Below, in pieces: positions 1 through 8,850 of a DNA stretch of 33,543 nt; position 1 is the stretch's first letter; every line of letters starts with the position of its first letter. A program made the position numbers and the translations under genes. The notes under the pieces were generated by a model. The model did not search any database and had not been told where the DNA came from. It worked only from the letters and a program-made list of their open reading frames with translations. The stretch covers positions 1-33,543 of the forward strand of contig JAJUGE010000032.1 in assembly GCA_029268305.1 (NCBI GenBank), written 5' to 3'. This DNA comes from Alphaproteobacteria bacterium. GTDB lineage: Bacteria > Pseudomonadota > Alphaproteobacteria > JAJUGE01.

Positions 1-876
1 ATCAAGCGGGTCAGGAAGGTCTCAGGCCACGCCCACCACGGCGGCGCGTGGAAGGTGGCCTATGCCGACTTCGTGACCGCCATGATGGCGTTCTTCCTGC
101 TGCTGTGGCTGCTGAACGCCACTACCGACGAGCAGAAGCGCGGGATCTCCAACTATTTCGCTCCGAGCAGCGTATCGGACAACAACAGCGGCGGTGGCGG
201 CGTCCTTGGCGGCACCACCCTGACTGCCGAAGGCGCCATGCCGAGCGCAAGCGGCTCGCCGGCAATTCTCATCGGACCGCAGCCTCCCGGCTTCGCGGAA
301 GCGGATGCCGAAGCCGAGACGCGGGCGGACCGGAGCCAGGAGCGGCAGGCGGAGCAACTCGACGATCAGGAACTGCGGGAAGCCGCCGCCAGGGCGGAGC
401 AGCAGGAGTTCGAGCGTACCGCCGTGGCCCTCCGTGAGGCGATCGCGTCTTCGCCCGAGCTCGAGGAGCTGAAGAACAGCCTGATCGTAGAGCAGACGCC
501 GGAGGGTTTGAGAATCCAGATGGTCGATCAGACCGACTTCGCGATGTTCCCGATCGGAAGCAGCAGGATGGATCCGAGGGCGCGCGTGCTCCTGCAGAAG
601 ATTGCGGAGGCCATCGCGCGTCTGCCGAACAGCATCGCCGTCTCGGGTCACACCGACGCGACGCCTTACGCGACCGACCGCGGATACAGCAACTGGGAGC
701 TATCGAGCGACCGGGCGAACGCGAGCCGCCGTGTCCTCGTGGAGCTCGGCATCGACGAAAGCCGCATCACGCGTGTCGTCGGCCGTGCCGACACCGATCC
801 GCTCGTGCCCGAGAACGCGCTCTCTCCCCGAAATCGCCGCATATCCATCACCCTGCTCCGCCGCGCGGAGTCTTGA
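1..876 (+). CDS. motB: Flagellar motor stator protein MotB (5' end cut by window)
   Basis: MotB forms the proton-conducting stator with MotA and anchors it to peptidoglycan. The frame is open from base 1, and the residues before the first in-frame GTG (base 55) already read as MotB (a GHAHHGGAWKVAYADF stretch), so only the extreme N-terminus is missing. A single membrane helix runs from about base 70 to 115 and carries the Asp of AYADFVTAMM, the family's proton-binding Asp (Asp32 in E. coli). A Gly/Ser-rich and then Glu/Ala/Arg-rich linker follows. The C-terminal OmpA-like peptidoglycan-binding domain (about bases 480-870) has SGHTDATPY and NRRISI. motA is not in the window but would be expected just upstream. 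The lateral-flagellar homologue LafU cannot be excluded. Confidence 0.95.
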   Translation: MKRVRKVSGHAHHGGAWKVAYADFVTAMMAFFLLLWLLNATTDEQKRGISNYFAPSSVSDNNSGGGGVLGGTTLTAEGAMPSASGSPAILIGPQPPGFAEADAEAETRADRSQERQAEQLDDQELREAAARAEQQEFERTAVALREAIASSPELEELKNSLIVEQTPEGLRIQMVDQTDFAMFPIGSSRMDPRARVLLQKIAEAIARLPNSIAVSGHTDATPYATDRGYSNWELSSDRANASRRVLVELGIDESRITRVVGRADTDPLVPENALSPRNRRISITLLRRAES

Positions 877-888
877 GGCCGCTTCAGG

Positions 889-917
889 TTCACTCCGGCA
901 GGTGTGCAGCCTATATT
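889..917 (+). promoter_or_regulatory. Sigma70-type promoter for bpt
   Basis: TTCACT (889-894) and TATATT (912-917) are separated by exactly 17 bases. Transcription would start near 924, just before the GAGGAGG ribosome site at 929-935. It lies in the 69-base gap between motB and bpt and gives bpt its own promoter. Assigned by eye. Confidence 0.55.
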
Positions 918-945
918 CCCTCCCAGTCGAGGAGGCCCGATCCGC

Positions 946-1674
946 ATGAATCTCGGTCCGCAGCCCCGGATGCGGCAGTTTTTCGCGACCGTCCCCGTGC
1001 CCTGTCCGTACCTGTCCTCGCACCGCGAGCAGAAACTGGTGGTCGAGCTGGGGGACGGGGACGCCGAGCTCTATGCCGAGTTGTCGCGCGCGGGCTTCCG
1101 CCGCAGCCATCGCCTCGCCTATAGGCCGGCCTGCCGCGAATGCACCGCCTGCGTGCCGGTTCGCATCGACTGCGGAGTGTTCGTGCCGACCCGCTCACTA
1201 CGGCGGGTGATACGCCAGAACCGGGACCTGCACACGCGCATCCGCCCTCCGCTCGCCACGCCGGAGCATTATGAGCTGTTCTCCCGATATCTTCGCTCGC
1301 GGCACGGGACGAGCGACATGGCCGGCATGACCTACCGCGATTATCGGGCCATGGTCGAAGACACGCCGGTGGAGACGAAGCTGGTCGAGTTTCGCGACGC
1401 GGGAGGCGCTCTCGTCGGCGCCTGCCTGACCGACTGGCTGACCGACGGCCTTTCGGCGGTCTACAGCTTCTTCGAACCGGGCCAGCCGAAGCGCAGTCTC
1501 GGGACCTACATCATCCTGTGGCTGATCGAAGCTGCCCGAGCGCAGCAGCTCTCTTCGGTCTATCTCGGCTACTGGATCGAGAGGAGCGACACGATGGACT
1601 ACAAGCGTCGCTTCCCGGCGCTCGAAGGATTCGTCAATTCGCGCTGGCAGACCCTCCAACCCCCGCCCGAATAG
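946..1674 (+). CDS. bpt: Aspartate/glutamate leucyltransferase (Bpt/Ate family)
   Basis: This enzyme transfers leucine from Leu-tRNA to N-terminal Asp or Glu, producing a primary destabilising residue for ClpS/ClpAP. I start it at ATG 946 because GAGGAGG lies 10 bases upstream; an earlier in-frame GTG at 904 overlaps the promoter. The 242-residue length is normal for the family. The N-terminal half has CPYL (Cys20) and YRPACRECTACVPVR (Cys63, Cys66, Cys69). The GNAT-like C-terminal half ends with the signature LGYWI...MDYKRRFPALE. The eukaryotic relatives (ATE1) transfer Arg; the bacterial Bpt branch uses Leu, and I assign it by length and taxonomy, not by a proven specificity residue. Confidence 0.93.
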   Translation: MNLGPQPRMRQFFATVPVPCPYLSSHREQKLVVELGDGDAELYAELSRAGFRRSHRLAYRPACRECTACVPVRIDCGVFVPTRSLRRVIRQNRDLHTRIRPPLATPEHYELFSRYLRSRHGTSDMAGMTYRDYRAMVEDTPVETKLVEFRDAGGALVGACLTDWLTDGLSAVYSFFEPGQPKRSLGTYIILWLIEAARAQQLSSVYLGYWIERSDTMDYKRRFPALEGFVNSRWQTLQPPPE

Positions 1675-1794
1675 CCGATCATCCGGCTTCGCCCGCAGTT
1701 GCCCTCTCCGAAGGCCGGCGATACTGTTCGATGCAGAATCGGCAGTCTCCGCATGGAGAACGATCAGCCGCAGACCAGAGAATGGGGAGTGGAG

Positions 1795-2901
1795 ATGAAA
1801 CGCCGCGAATTCCTGAAAGGAGCAGCAAAGAGCGCCGCCGCCGCTGCGGTCGGAGCATCGGCAGCGACGCAGCTCGCAGCTCCGGCCATCGCTCAGGGCA
1901 AGCTGGAATGGCGGATGGTCACGACCTGGCCCAAGAACTTCCCGGGTCTCGGCACGGCAGCCTCGCGCCTCGCGCAACGCATCGGCGACATGAGCGAAGG
2001 TCGCCTGACCGTGAAGGTGTTCGGTGGTGGCGAGCTGGTGCCGCCCTTCGAAGCGTTCGATGCGGTCGCGCAGGGAACCGCGCAGATGGGCCACGCGGCC
2101 GCCTATTACTGGCAGGGCAAATCCAAAGCGACCAACTTCTTCACCACCGTGCCTTTCGGCCTCACCGCCGACGAGCTCGCCGCCTGGGTCTACCACGGGG
2201 GCGGCCAGGAGCTCTGGGACAAGCTCTACGCCGATTTCGGCGTGAAGCCGTTCCTCGCCGGCAATACCGGGGCGCAGATGGGTGGCTGGTTCCGGAACGA
2301 GATCAAGTCGCTCGAAGACATGCAGGGGCTCAAGTTCCGCGCGCCCGGCCTGAACGGTGAGATGTACCGGCGCGTCGGCGTCAACGTCGTCTCGCTGCCC
2401 GGCGGCGAGATATTCCCGGCGCTCCAGGCGGGCACGATCGACGCCGGTGAGTGGGTCGGCCCGTGGAACGACCTCGCCTTCGGATTCTACAAGGTGGCTA
2501 AGAACTATTACGGCCCCGCGATCGGCGAGCCCGGCTCCGGTCTGGAATGTACGGTGAACAAGGAGGCCTACGACGGCCTTCCCAAGGACCTCCAGGAAGT
2601 GATCCGCACCGCCTGTGCGGCCGAGGTGAACGCAGTTCTGGCCGACTTCACCGCCAACAACAGCAAGGCGCTCGAAGAACTGGTGACGAAGCACGAGGTA
2701 CAGGTGCGGCCCTTTCCCGACGATGTCGTCGAAGCCATGGGGAAGGCAGCGCAGGAGATCCTGGCGGAGTTCGAAGGCGCGGACGCGATCACCAAGGAGA
2801 TCTACGAGTCCTTCGTCGCCTTCCGCCAGCGGATGCTGGCCTGGTCGCCCCTCGCCGAAGGCGGATACCTCCCGCTCCGAGCGCGCGTTCTGGGCGCCTG
2901 A
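1795..2901 (+). CDS. TRAP transporter solute-binding protein, DctP/TakP-like, Tat signal
   Basis: Periplasmic binding subunit of a tripartite ATP-independent transporter. The start is ATG 1795, preceded by GGGGAG (1784-1789); upstream in-frame codons lack family similarity. The N-terminus has a twin-arginine signal (RREFLK at residues 3-8, a hydrophobic Ala-rich stretch, cleavage probably after AIA). The mature 330-odd residues carry KFRAPG with Arg182, the position that pairs with the ligand carboxylate in this family, and EWVGPWND, which resembles 2-oxo-acid binders such as TakP. A 2-oxoacid or other organic-acid ligand is inference. No DctQ or DctM membrane subunit lies in the window, so it is an orphan here. 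A weak TTGCCC-17-TACTGT pair at 1699-1727 could be its promoter. Confidence 0.9.
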   Translation: MKRREFLKGAAKSAAAAAVGASAATQLAAPAIAQGKLEWRMVTTWPKNFPGLGTAASRLAQRIGDMSEGRLTVKVFGGGELVPPFEAFDAVAQGTAQMGHAAAYYWQGKSKATNFFTTVPFGLTADELAAWVYHGGGQELWDKLYADFGVKPFLAGNTGAQMGGWFRNEIKSLEDMQGLKFRAPGLNGEMYRRVGVNVVSLPGGEIFPALQAGTIDAGEWVGPWNDLAFGFYKVAKNYYGPAIGEPGSGLECTVNKEAYDGLPKDLQEVIRTACAAEVNAVLADFTANNSKALEELVTKHEVQVRPFPDDVVEAMGKAAQEILAEFEGADAITKEIYESFVAFRQRMLAWSPLAEGGYLPLRARVLGA

Positions 2902-2904
2902 CGG

Positions 2905-2930
2905 CGGCTGGAGCGCGGTAGCTCCAGCCG
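2905..2930. terminator. Hairpin between convergent TRAP gene and parC
   Basis: A perfect 10-base inverted repeat, CGGCTGGAGC (2905-2914) and GCTCCAGCCG (2921-2930), with a 6-base loop. It sits 4 bases after the TRAP gene stop and 15 bases beyond the parC stop on the other strand. There is no clear T-run on either side, so it may act as a weak bidirectional terminator or a 3'-end stabiliser. Confidence 0.6.
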
Positions 2931-2945
2931 GGCTGGCCTCTGCCC

Positions 2946-5177
2946 CTACTTGGCCCCGACAAATCGGTTGGTTTTCGGGAAGCCGTGCGGCGGAAGCCGC
3001 CCTGCCTGGGCGCGCTTGCCGATCCACGGCTCCATGTCGGTCTCGCGGCGCGTACGATCCCCGCTCTGCCATTGCAGGCCTTCGGCGAGGTCGAACGTGG
3101 TGACATCCGCGAGTCCGCCGTCCTTGTACCGTTGCAGGATCACGCCGCGCCCGCGCGCCATTTCCGGCAACTCCTCCACCGGGAACACGAGGAGTCGCCG
3201 GTTCTCGCCGATCACGGCCACCATGTTCCCCTCGACCGGTACGCAGAACTTCGCCCGCGCCTTGCCGGAAACGTTCATGACCTGACGCCCGGCCCGCGTC
3301 TGGGCGAGCACCGACGCTTCCGGGACGATGAACCCCCTGCCCTCGCTCGACGCGACCAGCAGGCGCCGGTCCGGCCGGTGCACGAACAGGGAGACAACGT
3401 CCGCATCCTGTGCGAGATCGACCATGAGGCGCAGAGGCTCGCCCATTCCCCGGCCGCCCGGCAGCTTGTCCGCCGACAGTGTATGAAACCGCCCGTCGCT
3501 TGCGAACAGCACCAGCTTGTCGGTGGTATAGGCAGGGAAACGGAATCGCTCGCTGTCGCCGTCCTTGTAACGGACTTCGGCATCCGGGGCGATGTGTCCC
3601 TTCATGGCGCGGATCCAGCCCTTCGCCGAGCAGACGACCGTGACCGGCTCCTTCTCCACGAGTTCGTCCGGAGAGAATTCGATGGCGGCCGGCGCCGCCG
3701 CCATCATCGTCCGCCGGCGTCCGAGCTCGGTATCTCCGCCGAACTTGTCGCGGATGCCCGCGATCTCCTCGGAGATTCGCCGCCAGCGCCTGTCCTCGTC
3801 CCCGAGCATCGCCTCGAGGTCGGCCTTCTCCGCCGTCAGGCGCGCGTGCTCCTCGCGGATCGCGACTTCCTCGAGCTTGCGGCGCGAGCGCAGCCGCATG
3901 TTCAGGATCGATTCCGCCTGGAGATCGGTCAGACTGAAGCGCTCCATCATCACCGCCTTGGGTTCGTCCTCCTCGCGAATGATGCGGATGATCTCGTCGA
4001 GATTGGCGTAGGCGACGAGCAGGCCGTCGAGAATCTCCAGCCGCCGCACGATGCGCGCCAGCCGATGGTTCGTTCGCCGGATCAGAACCTCGTGCCGGTG
4101 ATCGAGAAATGCCCGAAGAACGTCGCGCAACGCCATCACCTGCGGGACGCCATTAGCGTCGAGCGCGTTCATGTTGAGGTTGAAACGCGTTTCCAGATCC
4201 GTCTGCCGGAACAGGGTCTCCATCAGCGCCGCCGGATCGACGTTGCGGCTTCGCGGCACGAGAACGAGGCGCACGTCGGCAGTCGACTCGTCCCTTATGT
4301 CCGCCAGTAGGTTCAGCTTGCGCGCTTCCAGAAGGTCCGCGACCCGCTCGATCAGGCGCGACTTCTGCACCTGATACGGAATCTCGGTGACGACGATCTG
4401 CCAGTTGCCGCGCCCCAGATCCTCCTTCTCCCATCGTGCCCGCACGCGGAGGCTGCCCCGGCCCCGGTCATAGACCTGAACGACCGTCTCCCGGTCTTCG
4501 CAGACGGTGCCGCCTGTCGGAAAATCGGGTCCCGGCATCAGGTCGACGAGGGCCGCGGTGTCCGCGTCGGGGACCTCGATCAGGTGGATCAGTGCCGAGC
4601 AGATCTCGCCCACATTGTGCGGCGGGATGTTCGTCGCCATGCCGACGGCGATACCCTGCGCCCCGTTGGCGAGGAGATTAGGGAAGGCGGCCGGCAGCAC
4701 CACCGGCTCCCGGCCCTCGCCGTCGTAAGTCTCGCGGAAATCCACCGCCTCCTCGTCGATGCCTTCGAGGAGAGCTTCCGCCACGGCTGTGAGCCGCGCT
4801 TCGGTGTAGCGCATGGCCGCGGCGTTATCGCCGTCGATGTTGCCGAAATTGCCGTGGCCTTCGACGAGCGGGTAGCGAACCGCGAAATCCTGCGCCAGCC
4901 GCACCATCGCGTCATAGATCGCCGCGTCGCCGTGCGGGTGATACTTACCCATGACGTCACCGACAACACGGGCGCACTTCTTGAAGCCGGATGCCGGATC
5001 GAGACCGAGTTCGCGCATCGCGTAAAGCAGGCGCCGGTGGACGGGCTTCAGCCCGTCTCGCACATCCGGGAGCGAGCGAGACATGATGGTCGAGAGCGCA
5101 TAGGAGAGATAGCGCTCGCTCAGCATCGCGTCGAAACGAACGGGGCGGATGTCGCCTGCGTCGGTATCGGCGGTCAT
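2946..5177 (-). CDS. parC: DNA topoisomerase IV subunit A
   Basis: ParC is the DNA-cleaving subunit of topoisomerase IV, which decatenates daughter chromosomes together with ParE (not in the window). The protein has 743 residues: the breakage-reunion domain fills roughly residues 15-480, with catalytic Tyr124 in [10 protein letters not shown], and the C-terminal beta-propeller is short. A GyrA-type QxxRGxxG box is absent and the length is short, which favours ParC over Gyr[16 protein letters not shown] near the end fits alphaproteobacterial ParC. In the quinolone-determining loop the E. coli Ser80 position is Ala85, and Glu84 corresponds to Asp89. The ATG overlaps the recO stop as ATGA and is preceded by AAGAGGTGAC, so translation is probably coupled to recO. 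Confidence 0.95.
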   Translation of the reverse strand: MTADTDAGDIRPVRFDAMLSERYLSYALSTIMSRSLPDVRDGLKPVHRRLLYAMRELGLDPASGFKKCARVVGDVMGKYHPHGDAAIYDAMVRLAQDFAVRYPLVEGHGNFGNIDGDNAAAMRYTEARLTAVAEALLEGIDEEAVDFRETYDGEGREPVVLPAAFPNLLANGAQGIAVGMATNIPPHNVGEICSALIHLIEVPDADTAALVDLMPGPDFPTGGTVCEDRETVVQVYDRGRGSLRVRARWEKEDLGRGNWQIVVTEIPYQVQKSRLIERVADLLEARKLNLLADIRDESTADVRLVLVPRSRNVDPAALMETLFRQTDLETRFNLNMNALDANGVPQVMALRDVLRAFLDHRHEVLIRRTNHRLARIVRRLEILDGLLVAYANLDEIIRIIREEDEPKAVMMERFSLTDLQAESILNMRLRSRRKLEEVAIREEHARLTAEKADLEAMLGDEDRRWRRISEEIAGIRDKFGGDTELGRRRTMMAAAPAAIEFSPDELVEKEPVTVVCSAKGWIRAMKGHIAPDAEVRYKDGDSERFRFPAYTTDKLVLFASDGRFHTLSADKLPGGRGMGEPLRLMVDLAQDADVVSLFVHRPDRRLLVASSEGRGFIVPEASVLAQTRAGRQVMNVSGKARAKFCVPVEGNMVAVIGENRRLLVFPVEELPEMARGRGVILQRYKDGGLADVTTFDLAEGLQWQSGDRTRRETDMEPWIGKRAQAGRLPPHGFPKTNRFVGAK

Positions 5178-5935
5178 GTCACCTCTTGGTCGGTGTCGGA
5201 ATGCATAGATATAGTAGATGAGTCCCGAATTCTATCAACAAGTCGTAGGCGTGCCGGCGGAAGGTCGCGATTGGCCGGGTTCAGCACGTGACGTCGCAGC
5301 AATTGCCCCGTCAGCTCCAGTCCGTCCAGGAAATCGGCGTGCGTGGGCGCCCGCTTCCCGAGCAGAAAGGCGGGAAGCGGCAGCAGCTTGTCCCTGTAAG
5401 GCTCGCCGCCGCGGCGCGACACCGCCCGGCCGGAGCGGGGCGACACATAGACCAGCTCGTCTGTTTCCCCGGTGACGGCGCAGGACGAAAGATCGAGTCC
5501 GTAGCCGAGAGCGCCGAGCAGGCCGATTTCCCACCGGACATAGAGCACCGGCCAGAGCTCCGCATCGAGATGGTCGAGGAACGCCGTGGCGGCCTCATGG
5601 ACCGGCTCGAGCGGCTCCCGCTCCGGAAGCGAGGCCTCGGACACCGCACAGATCGCGTCGAGCCCGGCAAGCCGCTCGGGGTCGTCGAACCACTGTGCCC
5701 AACGATTCTGCACCAACTCCACCGTGCACGCGCCGAGATGCTCCGCGAGCCTTGCCCGCCAATGTGCCACGACCGCGTTGCCGGGCTGGAGAACGCCCCG
5801 CATGCGGCGTGAGGCGCCGCCTCTCACCAGGCCTGCGTGGCGACCGTGCCGGCGCGTGAGCAGCTGAAGGATCGCGGCCCCCTCCCCGTGCGGCCGGGCG
5901 GAGAGCACGATCGCGTCGTCCGTCCATTCGATCAC
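5174..5935 (-). CDS. recO: DNA repair protein RecO
   Basis: RecO loads RecA onto SSB-coated single strands in the RecFOR pathway. The 253-residue protein starts at GTG with [19 protein letters not shown], the usual N-terminal OB-fold opening. The helical C-terminal part includes SSCAVTG and [11 protein letters not shown]. Only a partial Cys set is visible, so the four-Cys zinc knuckle of some RecO proteins is not evident. The start lies 16 bases past the era stop, with GAGAGG overlapping that stop, and the gene overlaps parC by 4 bases. The order era-recO is widespread in proteobacteria and supports the call. Confidence 0.93.
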   Translation of the reverse strand: MIEWTDDAIVLSARPHGEGAAILQLLTRRHGRHAGLVRGGASRRMRGVLQPGNAVVAHWRARLAEHLGACTVELVQNRWAQWFDDPERLAGLDAICAVSEASLPEREPLEPVHEAATAFLDHLDAELWPVLYVRWEIGLLGALGYGLDLSSCAVTGETDELVYVSPRSGRAVSRRGGEPYRDKLLPLPAFLLGKRAPTHADFLDGLELTGQLLRRHVLNPANRDLPPARLRLVDRIRDSSTISMHSDTDQEVT

Positions 5936-5951
5936 GCCGTCCGTCCGCCTC

Positions 5952-6875
5952 TCACGCGTCGAACTCCAGGCCCCAGTCGCGATAGCGCTCCGGGTCCTCG
6001 ATCCAGCGCTCTCGGACCTTCACGAAGAGGAAGAGATGGACATTTGTCTCGAGCGCCTCGACGAGCTCGGCGCGCGCAGCCTCGCGAATGGCCTTGATGC
6101 GCCGGCCGCCCTTTCCCAGGACGATCGCCTTCTGCCCCTCCCGCTGTACGTAGATCACCTGCCCGATACGCACGTCGCCGTTGGCGAAAGTCTCCCACGC
6201 CTCCGTCTCGACGGTCGCGGCGTAAGGCAGCTCTTCGTGGAGCTGGAGGTACAGCTTCTCCCGGGTGATCTCCGCCGCCAGGAGACGCATCGGCATGTCC
6301 GTCAGCTGATCTTCCGGGAACAGCCAGGGGCCCTCCGGCAAACTGCGGGCGAGATGGGCGAGGAAATCGGCCACGCCGTCCCCCGTCTCGGCCGAGATCA
6401 TGAAGGTTTCGGCGAATGGGAATTCCGCGTTCAGACGCTCGGAGAGGCCCAGCAGCGTCGGCCGCCGGACGAGATCGACCTTGTTGATCACCAGGATGGC
6501 GGGCCGGCCGGAGTCCTTCAGGCCTCGAAGGATGCTCTCGGTTTCCTCGTCGAGGCCGCGCTTCGCATCGACCAGCAGCGCGACGAGGTCGGCATCCGCC
6601 GCTCCCTGCCAGGCGGCGTGCACCATCGCCCGGTCGAGCCGTCGCCTCGGCTGGAAAATGCCGGGCGTGTCGACGAAGATGATCTGCGTCCCCTCCTCGA
6701 TGATGATGCCAAGCACCCGCGAGCGCGTCGTCTGGACCTTCGGCGAGACGATCGAGACCTTGCTGCCGACGGCACGGTTGAGAAGCGTCGACTTTCCGAC
6801 GTTCGGAGCTCCGATCAGCGCTACATAGCCGCAGCGGGTCGGCGTATCCGGCCGGGCTGCACTCTCAGCAGACAT
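5952..6875 (-). CDS. era: GTPase Era
   Basis: Era is a GTPase that binds the 3' end of 16S rRNA during small-subunit assembly. The GTPase elements are all visible: G1 GAPNVGKST, G3 DTPG, G4 NKVD and G5 SAETGDG. The C-terminal KH domain carries GKGG in KAIVLGKGGRRIKAIREAAR. I choose ATG 6875 (307 residues, normal family length), which overlaps the rnc stop by 11 bases; the frame stays open to 6923 but that extra Arg-rich leader lies wholly inside rnc and is unlike Era. No strong ribosome site is seen, so translation may be coupled to rnc. Confidence 0.95.
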   Translation of the reverse strand: MSAESAARPDTPTRCGYVALIGAPNVGKSTLLNRAVGSKVSIVSPKVQTTRSRVLGIIIEEGTQIIFVDTPGIFQPRRRLDRAMVHAAWQGAADADLVALLVDAKRGLDEETESILRGLKDSGRPAILVINKVDLVRRPTLLGLSERLNAEFPFAETFMISAETGDGVADFLAHLARSLPEGPWLFPEDQLTDMPMRLLAAEITREKLYLQLHEELPYAATVETEAWETFANGDVRIGQVIYVQREGQKAIVLGKGGRRIKAIREAARAELVEALETNVHLFLFVKVRERWIEDPERYRDWGLEFDA

Positions 6876-7566
6876 GACCGATTCTCGCGAGAAGCGCCGC
6901 CGCCGCAGCCTGCTCGGCGGCACGCTTGGAGAGACCGCTGCCCACCACCGGCTCGATGCCCTCGACGCTGACCTCCACGGAAAAGGTGGGTTGATGGTCC
7001 GCGCCTTCCCGTCCGACGACGGTATAGACCGGCAGCGGGCGTCCCTGTCCCTGCGCCCATTCCTGAAGCACTGTCTTCGCGTCCTGCGGCGGCTTGCGCA
7101 CCCCGTCCATCAGCGGCGTCCAGAGATTCCGCACGACCTCGGCGGCGGTATCGAACCCGGCGTCGAGATAGATCGCTCCGATCAACGCCTCGCATCCGTC
7201 GGCCAGCATCCGGTCCGCCGCCCTGCGCCGCGCGCCGGGGCCACCGGCGATCGTCAGATACCGCTCCAGATCGAGCGACCGTGCGACCTCGACGAGTGCC
7301 TCTCGACGCACCAGGCCGACGAGCCGGCGCGACAGCGCGCCCTCGTTCTCCTCCGGATAGCGCGCCAGCAACATGTCGGCGACGGCGAGGCCCAGCACCC
7401 GGTCCCCCAGAAACTCCAGACGCTCGAAGCTCTCCTCGGGCTTTCGCGCGCCGACCGAAGCGCTGGAGTGCGTCAGCGCAGCAGAGAGCAGGCCGGCCCG
7501 GCTGAAATGGTGACCGAGCGCCTTCTCGAGCCGTTCTCTCTCATGCCCATCGGTCGGTGGCGTCAC
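6865..7566 (-). CDS. rnc: Ribonuclease III
   Basis: RNase III cleaves double-stranded RNA, including rRNA precursors. The protein has 233 residues from GTG 7566, whose GTGA overlaps the lepB stop by 4 bases. In-frame ATGs at 7614 and 7629 lie inside the conserved lepB C-terminus; the one at 7614 has a GGGAG upstream, so a longer form is possible. The catalytic domain shows the signature ERLEFLGDRVLGL and the second acidic motif LADGCEALIGAIYLDAG. A double-stranded-RNA-binding domain occupies the last 70 or so residues, starting at DAKTVLQEWAQG. The order lepB-rnc-era-recO is the classic one. Confidence 0.95.
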   Translation of the reverse strand: MTPPTDGHERERLEKALGHHFSRAGLLSAALTHSSASVGARKPEESFERLEFLGDRVLGLAVADMLLARYPEENEGALSRRLVGLVRREALVEVARSLDLERYLTIAGGPGARRRAADRMLADGCEALIGAIYLDAGFDTAAEVVRNLWTPLMDGVRKPPQDAKTVLQEWAQGQGRPLPVYTVVGREGADHQPTFSVEVSVEGIEPVVGSGLSKRAAEQAAAAALLARIGHVC

Positions 7567-8306
7567 GGAGCGATCGCATTGAAGATCCGGCCCCAGCGGA
7601 TCGCCGTAGGCCATTTCCAGATCTCCCATATATGGGCGCTGCCATCGACCGAGAAAAACAGGAACTCGGCGCGGCCGATGAGATTCTCGGCGGGAATGAA
7701 GCCGACCGCCTGCGGGACCCGGCTATCGAGAGAGTTGTCCCGATTGTCGCCCATGGCGAAAAAGTGATCGGCCGGCACCCTGTAGATCGGCGTGTTGTCC
7801 AACTGTCCGTTGTCGCTCGCCTCAAGAATCAGGTGCTTCCGGCCGTTCGGCAGCGTCTCGACATACTGGGCCAGCCGAATGCTCTGGCCGCCTGGCACCT
7901 CGCCCACATAGTCCTCGATCCTAGTCCGCTCGACGAGCTCGCCATTGATGAACAGCCGCCCCTGCCGCACCTGGATCTCATCGCCGGGGAGACCGATGAT
8001 CCGCTTGATGTAATCGGTGCGGTTATCCGTCGGCAGCTTAAACACAACGACGTCCCCCCGCTCGGGTGGCTCGTAGAGAATGCGTTCGGGCAGAACCGGG
8101 AGACCGAGGGGGAAGGAATAACGACTGTACCCGTACGAGAACTTCGCGACGAAAAGATAATCGCCGACGAGCAGCGTCGGAAGCATCGAGCCCGACGGAA
8201 TGTTGAAGGGCTCGTACGCGAAAGTTCGGACCAGAAGTGCCACCAGAACCGCGTAGAGGATCGTGCGCGCGCTTTCCCAAAAGCCGCCCTTCTTCTGTTC
8301 GCTCAC
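7563..8306 (-). CDS. lepB: Signal peptidase I
   Basis: This membrane protease removes signal peptides on the periplasmic face. I start at GTG 8306 because AAGGA lies 7 bases upstream; the frame extends to a TTG at 8336 that has no comparable site. This gives 247 residues: one N-terminal membrane helix (about residues 15-30), catalytic Ser40 in IPSGSMLPT, and general-base Lys101 in DYIKRIIGLPGD. The C-terminal boxes FAMGDNRDNSLDSR and the tail WEIWKWP fit alphaproteobacterial LepB. The gene is first in a possible sub-operon lepB-rnc-era-recO-parC, because a TTGACA element and inverted repeat lie in the 117 bases upstream. Confidence 0.95.
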   Translation of the reverse strand: MSEQKKGGFWESARTILYAVLVALLVRTFAYEPFNIPSGSMLPTLLVGDYLFVAKFSYGYSRYSFPLGLPVLPERILYEPPERGDVVVFKLPTDNRTDYIKRIIGLPGDEIQVRQGRLFINGELVERTRIEDYVGEVPGGQSIRLAQYVETLPNGRKHLILEASDNGQLDNTPIYRVPADHFFAMGDNRDNSLDSRVPQAVGFIPAENLIGRAEFLFFSVDGSAHIWEIWKWPTAIRWGRIFNAIAP

Positions 8307-8356
8307 GCGCGATTCCTTAAATTCTTGGCTTTTCAAGACAATCCGCTGGCCCGAAG

Positions 8357-8392
8357 GGGCTGGATGAAGCCAGCCCGATGGGCATGTGTCAA
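8357..8392 (-). promoter_or_regulatory. Candidate internal promoter with operator-like inverted repeat before lepB
   Basis: On the minus strand a perfect TTGACA (8392-8387) is followed 17 bases later by a poor -10 (CTTCAT, 8369-8364). That -10 is the loop of a perfect 7-base inverted repeat: plus-strand GGGCTGG 8357-8363, CCAGCCC 8370-8376. This could be a regulated promoter with a repressor site, or an RNA hairpin in the acpS-lepB gap (attenuator or processing site). No T-run follows, so a simple terminator is less likely. Confidence 0.4.
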
Positions 8393-8423
8393 GCGAAGTT
8401 CCGGCGATTCGGGCGAAGTGGAG

Positions 8424-8837
8424 TCACGGGGCATCGCCGGGCCGTGGCACAGCCGAAATGATGACGATTGCCTGTGCCATCGGATGGTCGTCGGTAATGG
8501 TGAGATCGATCTGCGCGGCCATGCCGGGCGGCGTAAGCTCCGCGAGACGCGTGGCCGCACCGCCGGTCAGGACCATCGTCGGCTTGCCGCTCCGCAGATT
8601 CGTCACGCCAAGGTCGCGCCAGAACACACCGCGGCGAAACCCGGTGCCGAGCGCCTTCGAGCATGCCTCCTTCGCAGCGAACCGCTTCGCGTAGCTCGCG
8701 GCGCGGTTGGCCCGCCGCTCCGACCGGCGTCGCTCGACGTCGGTGAAGCACCGCTCGATGAAGCGCTCGCCGAACCGCTCGAGCGTCCGCTCGATCCTCC
8801 TGATGTCGATCAGGTCGCTGCCGATCCCGATGATCAA
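8424..8837 (-). CDS. acpS: Holo-[acyl-carrier-protein] synthase
   Basis: AcpS transfers 4'-phosphopantetheine from CoA to apo-ACP. The start is TTG 8837 (TTG ATC ATC GGG ATC GGC AGC GAC), 14 bases after the pdxJ stop; GAGAGGG overlaps that stop at a good spacing, and the residue run IIGIGSDL is the family's N-terminus. Upstream codons in the frame belong to pdxJ. The 137-residue product has both magnesium ligands, Asp8 and Glu57 (in [12 protein letters not shown]). The tail after about residue 120 is unremarkable. Confidence 0.93.
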   Translation of the reverse strand: MIIGIGSDLIDIRRIERTLERFGERFIERCFTDVERRRSERRANRAASYAKRFAAKEACSKALGTGFRRGVFWRDLGVTNLRSGKPTMVLTGGAATRLAELTPPGMAAQIDLTITDDHPMAQAIVIISAVPRPGDAP

Positions 8838-8850
8838 ACCGTCGTCCCTC

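Noticed and set aside
1198..3072. 624-residue open frame on the minus strand opposite bpt and the TRAP gene
   Set aside because: It is fully antisense to two well-supported genes, shows no recognisable family pattern, and such long frames are expected opposite high-GC coding DNA.
2985..4310. 441-residue plus-strand frame opposite parC
   Set aside because: Antisense shadow of a clear topoisomerase gene; composition is His/Arg/Leu-rich without domain motifs.
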